Below, piece by piece: positions 49,630-58,227 of a stretch of DNA of 64,000 nucleotides. The notes beneath the pieces were generated by a model. It worked only from the letters and a program-made list of their open reading frames with translations. It ran no database searches and had not been told where the DNA came from. Within the stretch, counting starts at the first letter, position 1. The number at the start of each line of letters is the position of its first letter. Position numbers and translations under genes: made by a program. Source of the DNA: Flagellimonas myxillae (GTDB taxonomy: Bacteria; Bacteroidota; Bacteroidia; Flavobacteriales; Flavobacteriaceae); NCBI RefSeq assembly GCF_023502235.1, contig NZ_JAMFLY010000001.1:806001-870000 (forward strand). Reading direction: 5' to 3'.

Positions 49630-52086
49630 ATGCAGTATTTTTTGGATGTTGTTCTTCCCATTCCTTTGGAAAGACTTTTTACCTACAAAATTACTTCGGA
49701 AGAGGCTACTTTCCTGAAACCCGGAATGCGGGTGGCCGTTCCCTTTGGAAAATCCAAGATTTATACAGCATTGGCCTATGCCTTGCACCAAGAAGCCCCA
49801 ACGGCCTATGAGGCCAAGGAAATTTATCAAATTCTGGACGAAACCCCCTTGGTAAATCCCTATCAACTTCAGCATTGGCAATGGATAGCCAAATACTATA
49901 TGTGCACTTTGGGCGAAGTAATGCGAAGCGCCTTGCCCAGTGCTTTTTTATTGGAAAGTGAAACCCTGATCTTACCCAATAAGGAAGCAGAGGTGGATGA
50001 AATGGGATTAAAGGATGATGAGTTTCTTGTTTTCGAGGCCCTACGGTATCAATCAGCATTGAAGATTGGGGAGGTCAGTAGCATTGTGGACAAAAAGAAC
50101 GTGTTGCCCTTGGTAAACCGACTGGTGCAAAAGGGAGTGGTGCTGCAAAAAGAAGAACTGTACGAACAGTACAAACCTAAGCTGGTCCGTTATGTAAAAT
50201 TGGGAGGGGCATATGAGGCGGAGGATGCGTTGGAAGCATTGCTGCAGGATTTGACCAGGGCTCCCAAACAAAGTCAGGTGGTGCTTTCCCTTTTTCAGTT
50301 GCAGGCCGCGCATAAGAAACCCATACGCGTAACCGACTTGGAGCGGGAAAGCGGAGGATCTCGAGCCGTGATCAAGGCACTAATAGATAAAGGGATACTG
50401 AAAGAATATTTTATTAGAACGGATAGGGTGGAGCAGGAGGCAGAATCGGCTTCTGTTGCCAATATTACCTTGAATTCGTATCAGCAAGATGCCCTCCAGG
50501 CCATCCAGTCTGGATTTTCGGAAGCAAAACCGGTATTGTTGCATGGGGTTACTTCTGCTGGTAAGACTGAGGTCTATTTCAAGTTGATCCAGGATTTTTT
50601 GGAAAACGGAAAGCAGGTTCTTTATCTCCTTCCGGAAATTGCCCTAACGTCCCAACTTATAAATAGGCTTCGTCATTATTTTGGGTCAAAGGTTTCCGTA
50701 TACCATTCCAAATTCAGCATTCATGAACGGGTGGAGGTGTGGAACAACGTTCAGAAAACTGAAGATAAGGCTCAAATAGTAATTGGCGCACGCTCGTCCC
50801 TGTTCTTGCCTTATTCCAACCTGGGATTGGTTGTGGTGGACGAGGAGCACGAGAGTTCCTTTAAACAGTTTGACCCAGCACCGAGGTATCACGCCCGTGA
50901 TGCCGCCATTGTGCTGTCCAATCTACATGGGGCAAATTGCCTATTGGGTTCCGCTACCCCAAGTATTGAAAGTATGGACAATGCTCAAAAAGGAAAATTT
51001 GGATATGCTTCAATTCCATATAGATATGGCAATGTGCTAATGCCTGAAATTAATTTGGTGGATATTAAAGAGGCCACTAGGAAGAAGCGGATGAAGGGGC
51101 ATTTTTCAGAAACGCTGTACAATGCGATAGCGGAAGCTTTGGAAGAAGGGGAACAAGTGATTTTGTTTCAAAACCGACGAGGCTTTGCACCCATTGTGGA
51201 ATGCACCACCTGTGGACATGCAGCCCAATGCCCCAATTGCGATGTAAGCTTAACATACCATCAGCATAGAAATCAGCTGCGCTGCCATTATTGCGGATAT
51301 CATATGGCCTTACAACAGGCGTGTTTGGCCTGTGGAAGTCATACCTTGGACAAAAAGGGATTTGGAACGGAACAGATACAAGAGGAGTTGAAGGAATTAT
51401 TTCCCGAGGCCAAAGTGGGAAGAATGGATTTGGATACCACGCGGGGAAAATACGCCTATGAAAAAATTATCACGGCTTTTGAGCAACAAGATATGGACAT
51501 CCTGGTCGGGACCCAAATGGTCACCAAGGGATTGGACTTTAGAAATGTGAGCTTGGTGGGTATCATGAATGCCGACACCTTATTGAACTTCCCTGACTAT
51601 AGGGCGCACGAAAGAAGCTTTCAATTATTGACCCAAGTAGCGGGTAGGGCAGGAAGGACCAAAAAACGGGGCAAGGTTTTGATCCAGAGCTATAATCCCT
51701 ACCACCAAATTTTGCAGCAGGTCACTACCAACGATTACGATAAAATGTTTGCGGAGCAATACTACGAACGGGAGCAATTTAAATATCCTCCCATTGTTCG
51801 TATCATAAAAATTACCCTCAAGGATAAGGATTATAACAAACTCAATGAAGCTGCGGAATGGTTTGCCGGTTCATTACGAAATGTTCTGGGTCAACAAGTT
51901 TTGGGGCCGGAGTATCCTCCTGTGGCTCGAATCCGTCGGGATTACCTAAAAAATATTTTGGTGAAGATGCCGAGGAATTTGTCAATCTCCCAAACAAAAA
52001 ATAGCATTAAAAGAATTGAAAAATCTTTTAATGCTATTTCTAAGTATAAAAGTGTGAGACTGGTCTACAACGTGGACCACATTTAA
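49630..52086 (+). CDS. priA: Primosomal protein N' (replication restart helicase)
   Basis: 818 aa, ATG 49630. The N-terminal 3'-DNA-binding domain (about 1-110) is followed by the helicase: Walker A LLHGVTSAGKTEVYFKL, DEEH in VVVDEEHESSFKQ, and motif VI QVAGRAGRTKKRGK. The zinc region has the expected cysteine pairs CTTCGHAAQCPNC and CHYCGYHMALQQACLACG. It rebuilds the replisome at stalled forks. Start and length agree with the family. Convergent with the LytTR regulator; stops are 5 bases apart. Confidence 0.97.
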   Translation: MQYFLDVVLPIPLERLFTYKITSEEATFLKPGMRVAVPFGKSKIYTALAYALHQEAPTAYEAKEIYQILDETPLVNPYQLQHWQWIAKYYMCTLGEVMRSALPSAFLLESETLILPNKEAEVDEMGLKDDEFLVFEALRYQSALKIGEVSSIVDKKNVLPLVNRLVQKGVVLQKEELYEQYKPKLVRYVKLGGAYEAEDALEALLQDLTRAPKQSQVVLSLFQLQAAHKKPIRVTDLERESGGSRAVIKALIDKGILKEYFIRTDRVEQEAESASVANITLNSYQQDALQAIQSGFSEAKPVLLHGVTSAGKTEVYFKLIQDFLENGKQVLYLLPEIALTSQLINRLRHYFGSKVSVYHSKFSIHERVEVWNNVQKTEDKAQIVIGARSSLFLPYSNLGLVVVDEEHESSFKQFDPAPRYHARDAAIVLSNLHGANCLLGSATPSIESMDNAQKGKFGYASIPYRYGNVLMPEINLVDIKEATRKKRMKGHFSETLYNAIAEALEEGEQVILFQNRRGFAPIVECTTCGHAAQCPNCDVSLTYHQHRNQLRCHYCGYHMALQQACLACGSHTLDKKGFGTEQIQEELKELFPEAKVGRMDLDTTRGKYAYEKIITAFEQQDMDILVGTQMVTKGLDFRNVSLVGIMNADTLLNFPDYRAHERSFQLLTQVAGRAGRTKKRGKVLIQSYNPYHQILQQVTTNDYDKMFAEQYYEREQFKYPPIVRIIKITLKDKDYNKLNEAAEWFAGSLRNVLGQQVLGPEYPPVARIRRDYLKNILVKMPRNLSISQTKNSIKRIEKSFNAISKYKSVRLVYNVDHI

Positions 52087-52091
52087 CTTTT

Positions 52092-52784
52092 CTATACGTT
52101 GGCCAGCGCTTCGGCCAGCTCGGTCTTTTTATTTCTGCTCAACGGTATCTGTCTTCCCCCTACTTCTACATTCTTACTGTTGAACTTTTCAATCTTTTCT
52201 AGATTGACAATATATGATTTATGGATTCTAAGGAACTTTTCCGCAGGAAGTTGCTTTTCAAAAGCCTTCATGGTGGAAAGGATTACAATATTGGCCTCGT
52301 CAGTGACCAATTTAATGTAATCTCCAAGTGCTTCGATCCATTTAATATCGTTTAGGATAACCTTACGCTTTTTAAGGTTACTTTTTACAAAGATGTGTTC
52401 CTCATCCTCATCAACACGGTTCATTTGCTCGTATTTGGCCACCGCTCTTTTTACGGAGGATTCAAATCGGGCCAGGGTGATGGGTTTATGAAGGTAATCG
52501 GTTACATCATAATCGAATGCTTTAAGGGCATAATCAGGTTTTCCGGTAATCAAAATAACCTGTGGTGGGTTCTCTAGGGCCTCTAAAAGGTCAAACCCAC
52601 TAATGATTGGCATTTCTACATCTAGGAAGATAAGATCAATGTCGTGGTTCTTCAACCCATTTTTGGCTTCAATAGCATTGCTATATTCGGCTACAAGGGC
52701 AAGATGTGGGTGATTGTTGACCAATTTTGCAACGGCCATCCGCTGCATGGAGGAGTCGTCTACAATTATACTTTTTAATTTCAT
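52092..52784 (-). CDS. LytTR-type response regulator
   Basis: 230 aa, ATG 52784. Receiver domain (residues 1-120: SIIVDDSSMQRMAVAKLV, IDLIFLDVEMPIISGFDLLE with the phosphoacceptor Asp at about 55, Lys in VILITGKPDYALKAF) and a LytTR DNA-binding domain (about 130-228: DEEHIFVKSNLKKRKVILND, DIKWIEALGDYIKLVTDEAN, FLRIHKSYIVNLEKIEKFNS). It is an orphan here, with no kinase next to it. In Flavobacteria such regulators often control single neighbouring or distant genes. The 236-base spacer upstream holds a short inverted repeat at 52882-52897. Confidence 0.94.
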   Translation of the reverse strand: MKLKSIIVDDSSMQRMAVAKLVNNHPHLALVAEYSNAIEAKNGLKNHDIDLIFLDVEMPIISGFDLLEALENPPQVILITGKPDYALKAFDYDVTDYLHKPITLARFESSVKRAVAKYEQMNRVDEDEEHIFVKSNLKKRKVILNDIKWIEALGDYIKLVTDEANIVILSTMKAFEKQLPAEKFLRIHKSYIVNLEKIEKFNSKNVEVGGRQIPLSRNKKTELAEALANV

Positions 52785-52881
52785 AGAATGGGGTGATTTG
52801 TAGGGTTTTAAATCATCGGCAAATTACACAAAAAGGACGTTTAACTGCAACAAAAGATGTAAACATGGTCTATTTTGTTGT

Positions 52882-52897
52882 GTATATTACCATATAC
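52882..52897. repeat. Short inverted repeat upstream of the LytTR gene
   Basis: GTATATTACCATATAC has 6-bp arms GTATAT and ATATAC around TACC. It lies between the LytTR gene and rpsF and could be an operator, but no partner copy was found. Confidence 0.3.
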
Positions 52898-52967
52898 GTT
52901 ACGAAGGTTTAGTTGGTTCTTTATTGTTAATAACTCTTGACCCTTAAACGAAGAAATTTACCTTTTC

Positions 52968-52998
52968 TTGCGGAGGTGATCAATTATTGCTACTTTTG
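52968..52998 (+). promoter_or_regulatory. Promoter of rpsF-rpsR-rplI
   Basis: TTG (52968-52970), a 20-base spacer and TACTTTTG (52991-52998, exact TAnnTTTG). The predicted leader to the rpsF ATG at 53021 is about 15-18 nt. The spacer holds the SD-like word GGAGGTGATC (52973-52982). Confidence 0.65.
52973..52982 (+). promoter_or_regulatory. Ten-base match to the anti-Shine-Dalgarno complement
   Basis: GGAGGTGATC is complementary to GATCACCTCC at the 3' end of bacterial 16S rRNA. It is 38 bases from the rpsF start, too far for a normal RBS, and would lie upstream of the predicted transcription start. No start codon at a usual distance opens a frame of length. Confidence 0.4.
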
Positions 52999-53020
52999 CG
53001 CTCCTTTAAAATAATAATAT

Positions 53021-53359
53021 ATGAACCATTACGAAACTGTTTTCATTTTGAATCCCGTTCTATCTGAGACCCAGATAGAGGAAACAGTCAAGAAATTCGA
53101 GGATTTCTTGATTAAGAATGGTGGCAAAATGGTCTCCAAGGAAAACTGGGGACTAAAGAAATTGGCCTATCCCATTCAGCACAAAAAAAGTGGCTTTTAC
53201 CACTTGTTTGAATTTACCGTTCCTGGTGAAGCAATCGCTCCCTACGAATTGGAATTTAGAAGAGATGAACGTGTCATGCGTTTTTTGACCGTTAAATTGG
53301 ACAAGCATGCAATTGCTTGGGCAGAAAAAAGAAGAACCAAATTAAAAGCAAACGCATAG
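53021..53359 (+). CDS. rpsF: 30S ribosomal protein S6 (bS6)
   Basis: 112 aa, ATG 53021. Starts MNHYETVFILNPVLSETQIE, with GLKKLAYPIQHKKSGFYHLF and FRRDERVMRFLTVKLDKHA, the S6 fold. It binds S18 on the 30S platform. First gene of the rpsF-rpsR-rplI operon (3 bases to rpsR). In flavobacterial ribosomes S6, S18 and S21 are reported to hide the anti-Shine-Dalgarno end of 16S rRNA, which agrees with the weak use of SD sites in this genome. Confidence 0.98.
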   Translation: MNHYETVFILNPVLSETQIEETVKKFEDFLIKNGGKMVSKENWGLKKLAYPIQHKKSGFYHLFEFTVPGEAIAPYELEFRRDERVMRFLTVKLDKHAIAWAEKRRTKLKANA

Positions 53360-53362
53360 GGT

Positions 53363-53659
53363 ATGGCATCTATAGAACAACAAGCAAAGTCTAAAAAAGA
53401 TGGGGAAATCAGGTATTTGACCCCATTGAACATTGAGACCAACAAGCAAAAGAAATACTGTAGGTTCAAAAAGTCCGGTATCAAGTATATCGATTACAAA
53501 GACCCGGATTTCTTGATGAAACTGGTAAACGAGCAAGGAAAATTGCTTCCGAGAAGACTTACTGGAACTTCTCTAAAGTACCAAAGAAAAGTGGCACAGG
53601 CCGTAAAAAGAGCCCGTCACCTAGCCTTAATGCCGTACGTTGGCGATATGTTGAAATAA
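53363..53659 (+). CDS. rpsR: 30S ribosomal protein S18 (bS18)
   Basis: 98 aa, ATG 53363. Core motif [20 protein letters not shown] and the C-terminal [20 protein letters not shown] with [18 protein letters not shown] 20-residue Lys-rich N-terminal extension ([18 protein letters not shown]) makes it longer than E. coli S18 (75 aa), as is usual in this phylum. Only one Cys (KKYC) remains, so no zinc site. Partner of S6 in the platform. Confidence 0.98.
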   Translation: MASIEQQAKSKKDGEIRYLTPLNIETNKQKKYCRFKKSGIKYIDYKDPDFLMKLVNEQGKLLPRRLTGTSLKYQRKVAQAVKRARHLALMPYVGDMLK

Positions 53660-53672
53660 AAAATACTGAAGA

Positions 53673-54125
53673 ATGGAACTTATTCTAAAAGAAGATATAC
53701 AGGATTTGGGTTTTAAGGACGATATCGTTACGGTAAAGAACGGTTACGGACGAAATTACCTTATTCCCCAAGGATTGGCTGCGTTGGCTACTCCTTCTGC
53801 CAAAAAAGTTTTGGCCGAAAACCTTAAGCAACGTGCCCATAAAGAAAAGAAAGTCATTGATGAAGCCAATAAATTGGCCGAGGCACTAAAACAATTGGAA
53901 ATCCGTATTCCTGCCAAGGTTGGAGCGGGCGACAAATTGTTCGGTTCCGTGAGCAATATTGATTTGGCAGCTGCTTTGGATAAATCAGGTCATCAAATTG
54001 AAAGAAAGTTTATCAATATCAATGGTGGAACCATCAAGCGTGTTGGCCCGTACAACGCCAAGATTAGGTTGCACAGGGAAGTCATCGTCGATTTTCCTTT
54101 TGAAGTGATTGCTGAGGCTAAGTAG
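53673..54125 (+). CDS. rplI: 50S ribosomal protein L9 (bL9)
   Basis: 150 aa, ATG 53673. The N-domain MELILKEDIQDLGFKDDIVT with NGYGRNYLIPQGLA is the 23S rRNA-binding part, followed by the long connecting helix (about residues 40-75) and the C-domain (KLFGSVSNIDLAAALDKSG). Typical length. Third gene of the operon, 13 bases after rpsR; the terminator follows 30 bases after the stop. Confidence 0.98.
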   Translation: MELILKEDIQDLGFKDDIVTVKNGYGRNYLIPQGLAALATPSAKKVLAENLKQRAHKEKKVIDEANKLAEALKQLEIRIPAKVGAGDKLFGSVSNIDLAAALDKSGHQIERKFININGGTIKRVGPYNAKIRLHREVIVDFPFEVIAEAK

Positions 54126-54154
54126 CCTACAAAACTTTCGGCAAATAATTTAAG

Positions 54155-54185
54155 AAGAGCTATGCATGCATAGCTCTTTTTTTTT
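54155..54185 (+). terminator. Intrinsic terminator of the rpsF operon
   Basis: A perfect palindrome (AAGAGCTATGCA at 54155-54166 and its complement to 54178), followed by a long T-run to 54185. Confidence 0.93.
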
Positions 54186-54187
54186 GC

Positions 54188-54195
54188 TATGTTTG
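54188..54195 (+). promoter_or_regulatory. -7 element of the Oar-like receptor gene
   Basis: TATGTTTG matches TAnnTTTG exactly, 3 bases after the rpsF-operon terminator and 24 bases before the ATG at 54219. A -33 element is not visible. Confidence 0.5.
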
Positions 54196-54218
54196 TAGCT
54201 ACTCAAAACTAACTCTAT

Positions 54219-57200
54219 ATGAAGAAAATTCTGCCCATTTGGATACTGTTTCTAATGGTATTCACCTCGGCTTTCGCACAAGTCACCACGTCCAACATCA
54301 GAGGTACTGTTGTTGATGACCAGAACGCTCCCCTTTTAGGAGCCAACGTAGTAGCGGTACACACGCCAACAGGAACGCGCTACGGTGCCATTACCAACGA
54401 AGAAGGTCGGTACAACCTGCTCAACCTTAGGGTGGGTGGACCTTACGAAGTAACCATTTCTTACGTTGGATTTGCCAGCAATGTGAAAAACGACATTTTC
54501 CTATCCTTAGGTAAGACCTTTAACCATAATGTGGCCTTGATATCTGACAGTCAGGCCTTGGATGAAGTCGTTGTTGTGTCCGACCAAACCGGAACTTTTG
54601 GTAGCGATAGAACAGGTGCTGAAACCAGTGTAGGTAGAAGGGAATTGACCAGATTGCCCACAATTTCAAGATCTACCAACGATTTTACCCGTTTGGAGCC
54701 CACTGCCAGTGCAGGCTCTTTTGGGGGTAGGAACGACCAGTTCAACAATTTTTCATTGGATGGAGCAATTTTCAACAATCCATTTGGACTGGATGCCGCC
54801 CAACCTGGTGGTCAAACAGATGCCAACCCGATTTCCATTGATGCTATTGACCAAATCCAAGTAACGACTGCACCTTACGATGTGACCCAATCCGGTTTCA
54901 CGGGGGCATCCGTTAACGCGGTGACCAAAAGTGGTACCAACGAATTTTACGGCACGGTCTATGGATTTTACAGAAATGAAAGTTTAACGGGTGGAAAAGT
55001 AGCTGGGGATGATGTTTTTAAGGCCGATTTGAGCCAATCCCAGTACGGTATCAGTATTGGTGGGCCCATTGTTAAGAACAAGGTATTCTTCTTTGCTAAC
55101 TTTGAGAAGGACGACCGTACCGATTTGGGGTCCAATGGTTTTGTTCCCAACAGAGGCGGCGGTGGCATAAACGAATCTAGGGTTTTGGCATCCGATTTTG
55201 AGTTGGTATCCAATATCCTAAGCCAAGTTTCCATCGGAAATGGGGAATTCTATAACCCTGGACGATATGAGGGATTCAATTTCGACCAAGAATCCACCAA
55301 AGGGATCTTCAAATTGGATTGGAACATTAATGACAATAACCGATTGGCTGTCATTTACAATTTCTTGAACGCTTCCAAGGAAAAACCGGCGCACCCGACG
55401 GCTTTGGGTTTTAGGGGGCCAAACCTGTCCACCTTGCAATTTGAAAATGCCGGATATGAGATCAACAATAAAATTCAATCCGTGCAAATCGAATTGAACT
55501 CTACCCTTTCGGACGAAGCTATCAATAAGCTGCAAGTAGGGTACACCCATTTTGATGATTTCAGGAACCCGAAATCAACTCCAGCTCCGACCATTACCTT
55601 ATTGGATGAAAACGGAGCTTCGAACTACATCATTGCAGGTCATGAACCTTTCTCCATCAACAATCGTTTGGATCAAAAGGTGTTCCAGCTGACTAACAAT
55701 TTAAATTTCTTTAAAGGAGATCATACGTTCACGGTTGGGTTCTCTTTTGAAAAGTTCCAATTTGACAACTCCTTTAATCTTGGGGTATATGGAGCCCAGG
55801 GTGTATTCTTCCCTACTGGTTCCATCGCAGATTTCAGGGGATTGGATGCTGCAGGCGAAGCCGCTTTGGTAGGCGTTTATCAGGGTCAGTTTAATGCAGC
55901 TATCGCAGCCAACAATGCCTTAAATGCTGCAGGTGAAGGAAATGCCGGAGGCTGGGCTTTGGCCGAGACCAATGTGGGTCAAATGGCATTTTATGTACAA
56001 GATGAATGGAACGCTACCGAAAACTTTAAGCTTACTTACGGTCTACGTGTGGATAAACCGCTTTACTTTGATTCAGCGGATAAAGCCCAAGATGTTATAG
56101 AGCGTGCACCGGCAGTGGTTCCTGGCATACCTTATGTAAACCCAAATAATGGTGAAACGGTATTCATAGATAACACCAATTTACCCACTAATGATTGGTT
56201 GATTTCACCCCGAGTTGGATTCAATTGGGATGTGAATAACGATGGAAATTTGCAAATCAGGGGTGGTTCCGGAATATTTACGGGTCGCTTTCCATTTGTA
56301 TGGTTGGGCAACCAGATAGCCAACCCCAATGTATTTTTCCTAACTGCGGTTGACCCCGATTTCCAATGGCCACAAGTCTTTAGAACCAGTTTGGGCGCAG
56401 ACAAGCGCCTGGAAAATGGTTGGATTTTGACTGCTGATTTGTCTTACTCCAAGGATATCAACGGACCCCACGTTCAGAACTGGGGGCTTACCTCTCCTTC
56501 TGAGTCTTTGCAAGGGGTGGATAACAGACCGGTATATGCCGCGACGGATTTGATCAACAATGCCTATGTGTTCTCCAATTCAGATGAGGGAAGAATTTGG
56601 AATGCAGTTTTGAAGGGACAAAAAACATGGGACAATGGGCTTTATGCCAGCTTGGCGTATAGCTACTTGAATTCAAAGGATGTAAATTCCATTGAAGCTG
56701 AGATCACCAGTGATGCCTTTGCGGCCAATGCCATTGTAAGTGATGCCAATGCGGACGTATTGTCTTACTCCAGATATGGGGATACCCACCGTTTTGTGGG
56801 GGTTATTTCCAAGGCATTCAAAACAGGAACTACCATTTCCACATTTTTTGAATATGCCCAAGGTGGTCGTTTCAATTATATCTATGGTGGGGATATCAAT
56901 AGGGATGGATCAAGCATAAACGATTTGTTGTACATCCCAACCTCTTCGGAAGTCAACCAGATGAACTTTGCCGAAGCGGGCGATGCCGCCGCCTTTGAAG
57001 CTTTTATTCAGCAAGATGATTATTTGAGTGAAAACCGTGGTTCCTACGCGGAACGATACGGAGCCTTGGCTCCATGGAGAGGCCGTTGGGACTTGAAGGT
57101 GTTGCAGGATATCAAGATTGCCAATAAGAACACCATTCAATTGAGTTTGGATGTATTGAACGTCGGTAACCTGATCAGTTCGGATTGGGGTGTAGTTGAA

Positions 57201-57356
57201 ATTCCGACCAACCAGCAGGTATTGGGGGTAACCATTGATGACAACAATAATCCAACGTACAGTTTTGATGAGAATTTGACGGAAACTTTTAGTTCAGATA
57301 CCAGTTTGCTATCCAGATGGCAGGCCCAGTTTGGAGTACGGTACATCTTCAACTAA
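54219..57356 (+). CDS. Oar-like TonB-dependent receptor
   Basis: 1045 aa, ATG 54219, signal peptide MKKILPIWILFLMVFTSAFA. A CarboxypepD_reg domain (about residues 24-105: TSNIRGTVVDDQNAPLLGAN, GTRYGAITNEEGRYNLLNLR) is followed by a plug-like region (LPTISRSTNDFTRLEPTAS, FNNFSLDGAIFNNPFGLD, IDQIQVTTAPYDVTQSGFTG) and a large beta-barrel that ends with RWQAQFGVRYIFN. This is the Oar family, in which the plug is atypical and the protein acts in surface or outer-membrane functions, in some species linked to the type IX secretion or adhesion. No lipoprotein partner (SusD) is adjacent. Confidence 0.9.
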   Translation: MKKILPIWILFLMVFTSAFAQVTTSNIRGTVVDDQNAPLLGANVVAVHTPTGTRYGAITNEEGRYNLLNLRVGGPYEVTISYVGFASNVKNDIFLSLGKTFNHNVALISDSQALDEVVVVSDQTGTFGSDRTGAETSVGRRELTRLPTISRSTNDFTRLEPTASAGSFGGRNDQFNNFSLDGAIFNNPFGLDAAQPGGQTDANPISIDAIDQIQVTTAPYDVTQSGFTGASVNAVTKSGTNEFYGTVYGFYRNESLTGGKVAGDDVFKADLSQSQYGISIGGPIVKNKVFFFANFEKDDRTDLGSNGFVPNRGGGGINESRVLASDFELVSNILSQVSIGNGEFYNPGRYEGFNFDQESTKGIFKLDWNINDNNRLAVIYNFLNASKEKPAHPTALGFRGPNLSTLQFENAGYEINNKIQSVQIELNSTLSDEAINKLQVGYTHFDDFRNPKSTPAPTITLLDENGASNYIIAGHEPFSINNRLDQKVFQLTNNLNFFKGDHTFTVGFSFEKFQFDNSFNLGVYGAQGVFFPTGSIADFRGLDAAGEAALVGVYQGQFNAAIAANNALNAAGEGNAGGWALAETNVGQMAFYVQDEWNATENFKLTYGLRVDKPLYFDSADKAQDVIERAPAVVPGIPYVNPNNGETVFIDNTNLPTNDWLISPRVGFNWDVNNDGNLQIRGGSGIFTGRFPFVWLGNQIANPNVFFLTAVDPDFQWPQVFRTSLGADKRLENGWILTADLSYSKDINGPHVQNWGLTSPSESLQGVDNRPVYAATDLINNAYVFSNSDEGRIWNAVLKGQKTWDNGLYASLAYSYLNSKDVNSIEAEITSDAFAANAIVSDANADVLSYSRYGDTHRFVGVISKAFKTGTTISTFFEYAQGGRFNYIYGGDINRDGSSINDLLYIPTSSEVNQMNFAEAGDAAAFEAFIQQDDYLSENRGSYAERYGALAPWRGRWDLKVLQDIKIANKNTIQLSLDVLNVGNLISSDWGVVEIPTNQQVLGVTIDDNNNPTYSFDENLTETFSSDTSLLSRWQAQFGVRYIFN

Positions 57357-57376
57357 AAGAACATAATTTATAAGCT

Positions 57377-57407
57377 AAAAAGGCTGCGCAACTGCGTGGC
57401 CTTTTTT
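57377..57407 (+). terminator. Terminator of the Oar-like gene
   Basis: AAAAAGGCTGCGCA (57377-57390) and TGCGTGGCCTTTTT (57393-57406) pair in a 14-bp stem with two G-U pairs, with T residues completing the tail. It overlaps the -7 element of the next gene. Confidence 0.8.
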
Positions 57408-57414
57408 ACTTTTG
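57407..57414 (+). promoter_or_regulatory. -7 element of the DUF6495 gene
   Basis: TACTTTTG, exact TAnnTTTG, 23 bases before the ATG at 57438. It starts on the last base of the preceding terminator. Confidence 0.45.
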
Positions 57415-57437
57415 CAGAATTAAAGGAATCTGATTCA

Positions 57438-57908
57438 ATGAAGTACGCAAGATTGACGCAACAACAATTGGAAGAGTTGCATCCTGAATTCATCAACTTT
57501 CTGGCTACCCAGTCCATCACCGCTGAAGAATGGGCGGGTATAAAAGAAGAAAAACCTGAAGTAGCAGAGGAAGAAATAGATGTTTTTAGCGATTTGGTTT
57601 GGGAAGGAGTGCTGTCCAAAGTGGAGTACCTTGAAAACATATCGGAAATGCATATGCACCTGTTCCATTTAACCGAAAAGGAGATGAAACTCTTTTCCGT
57701 AAAAGTGCTCAATCCTGAAATCGATTTGCGAACAGAGGAAGGATTCGGTTGGTTCAAGCGCAACTTCCAGTCCGATTTTGTGGAGTACCTAACTGCCTCC
57801 AAGGCGTATTCCGACGATAAGAACAAAGATAAGTTTGACTTGATCCAACAAGGTGCGGCCATAACCAAGGGAGAATTGTTCCAATGGTTTGAGCAGATTA
57901 TGGAATAA
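57438..57908 (+). CDS. DUF6495 protein
   Basis: 156 aa from ATG 57438 (MKYARLTQQQLEELHPEFIN); the frame is open further upstream to 57396, but that stretch is in the terminator and lacks family character. All-helical sequence with FLATQSITAEEWAGIKEEKP, FSDLVWEGVLSKVEYLENIS and HMHLFHLTEKEMKLFSVKVL, with acidic bias. Family DUF6495 is of unknown function, found in Flavobacteriia. No enzyme motif seen. Confidence 0.82.
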   Translation: MKYARLTQQQLEELHPEFINFLATQSITAEEWAGIKEEKPEVAEEEIDVFSDLVWEGVLSKVEYLENISEMHMHLFHLTEKEMKLFSVKVLNPEIDLRTEEGFGWFKRNFQSDFVEYLTASKAYSDDKNKDKFDLIQQGAAITKGELFQWFEQIME

Positions 57909-57924
57909 TGTTGGATGATTGATG

Positions 57925-57999
57925 TTCAATTCTTGACTTATAATGTTGAATGTTTGAGTTCTACCAACGAACTTCGCGCAAATTCGCGTAATTCGTGTC
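57925..57999. repeat. Direct repeat, left copy (about 75 bp)
   Basis: Starts TTCAATTCTTGACTTATAAT and ends AATTCGTGTC. Related to 58091-58167, with the conserved words AATGTTGAATGT and ATTCGTGTC. Confidence 0.55.
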
Positions 58000-58031
58000 A
58001 AGCTCACAAAGATGATCTCGTTATTTGTTAA

Positions 58032-58073
58032 ATGCTAGATGCTAGATGCTAGATGCTAGATGCTAGATGCCAG
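58032..58073. repeat. Heptamer tandem repeat (ATGCTAG)n
   Basis: Five perfect ATGCTAG units (58032-58066) followed by one variant ATGCCAG (58067-58073). Between hisS and DUF6495, in the middle of the two larger direct repeats. Confidence 0.9.
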
Positions 58074-58090
58074 ATGTACCATGCATAGTT

Positions 58091-58167
58091 TTCAGTTCTT
58101 AGTTTTTAATGTTGAATGTAGGCGTTCAATAACAGCGGTTTTAGGTGCAATTCGTGAAATTCGTGTC
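58091..58167. repeat. Direct repeat, right copy (about 77 bp)
   Basis: Starts TTCAGTTCTTAGTTTTTAAT and ends AAATTCGTGTC. Related to the left copy at 57925-57999. Confidence 0.55.
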
Positions 58168-58199
58168 GGACCCTAAAGCTATCAAACGAACAAAGCACT

Positions 58200-58207
58200 T
58201 ATATTTG
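58200..58207 (+). promoter_or_regulatory. -7 element of hisS
   Basis: TATATTTG, exact TAnnTTTG, 20 bases before the ATG at 58228. No convincing -33 element. Confidence 0.5.
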
Positions 58208-58227
58208 CACGAGAATTACCAGTTTTC

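Larger units (their letters stand above)
57909..58227. other. Repeat-rich spacer upstream of hisS
   Basis: 319 bases without a supported gene. It holds a heptamer array (58032-58073) and two related segments of about 75 bases (57925-57999 and 58091-58167) sharing TTCA-TTCTT, AATGTTGAATGT and ATTCGTGTC words in the same order. The hisS -7 element lies at 58200-58207. No tRNA fold was seen. Confidence 0.6.

Noticed and set aside
52987..53070. Leader peptide starting at the TTG at 52987 after the SD-like word
   Set aside because: It is 26 codons long, overlaps the -7 element of the rpsF promoter and rpsF itself in another frame, and has no sign of regulation by attenuation.
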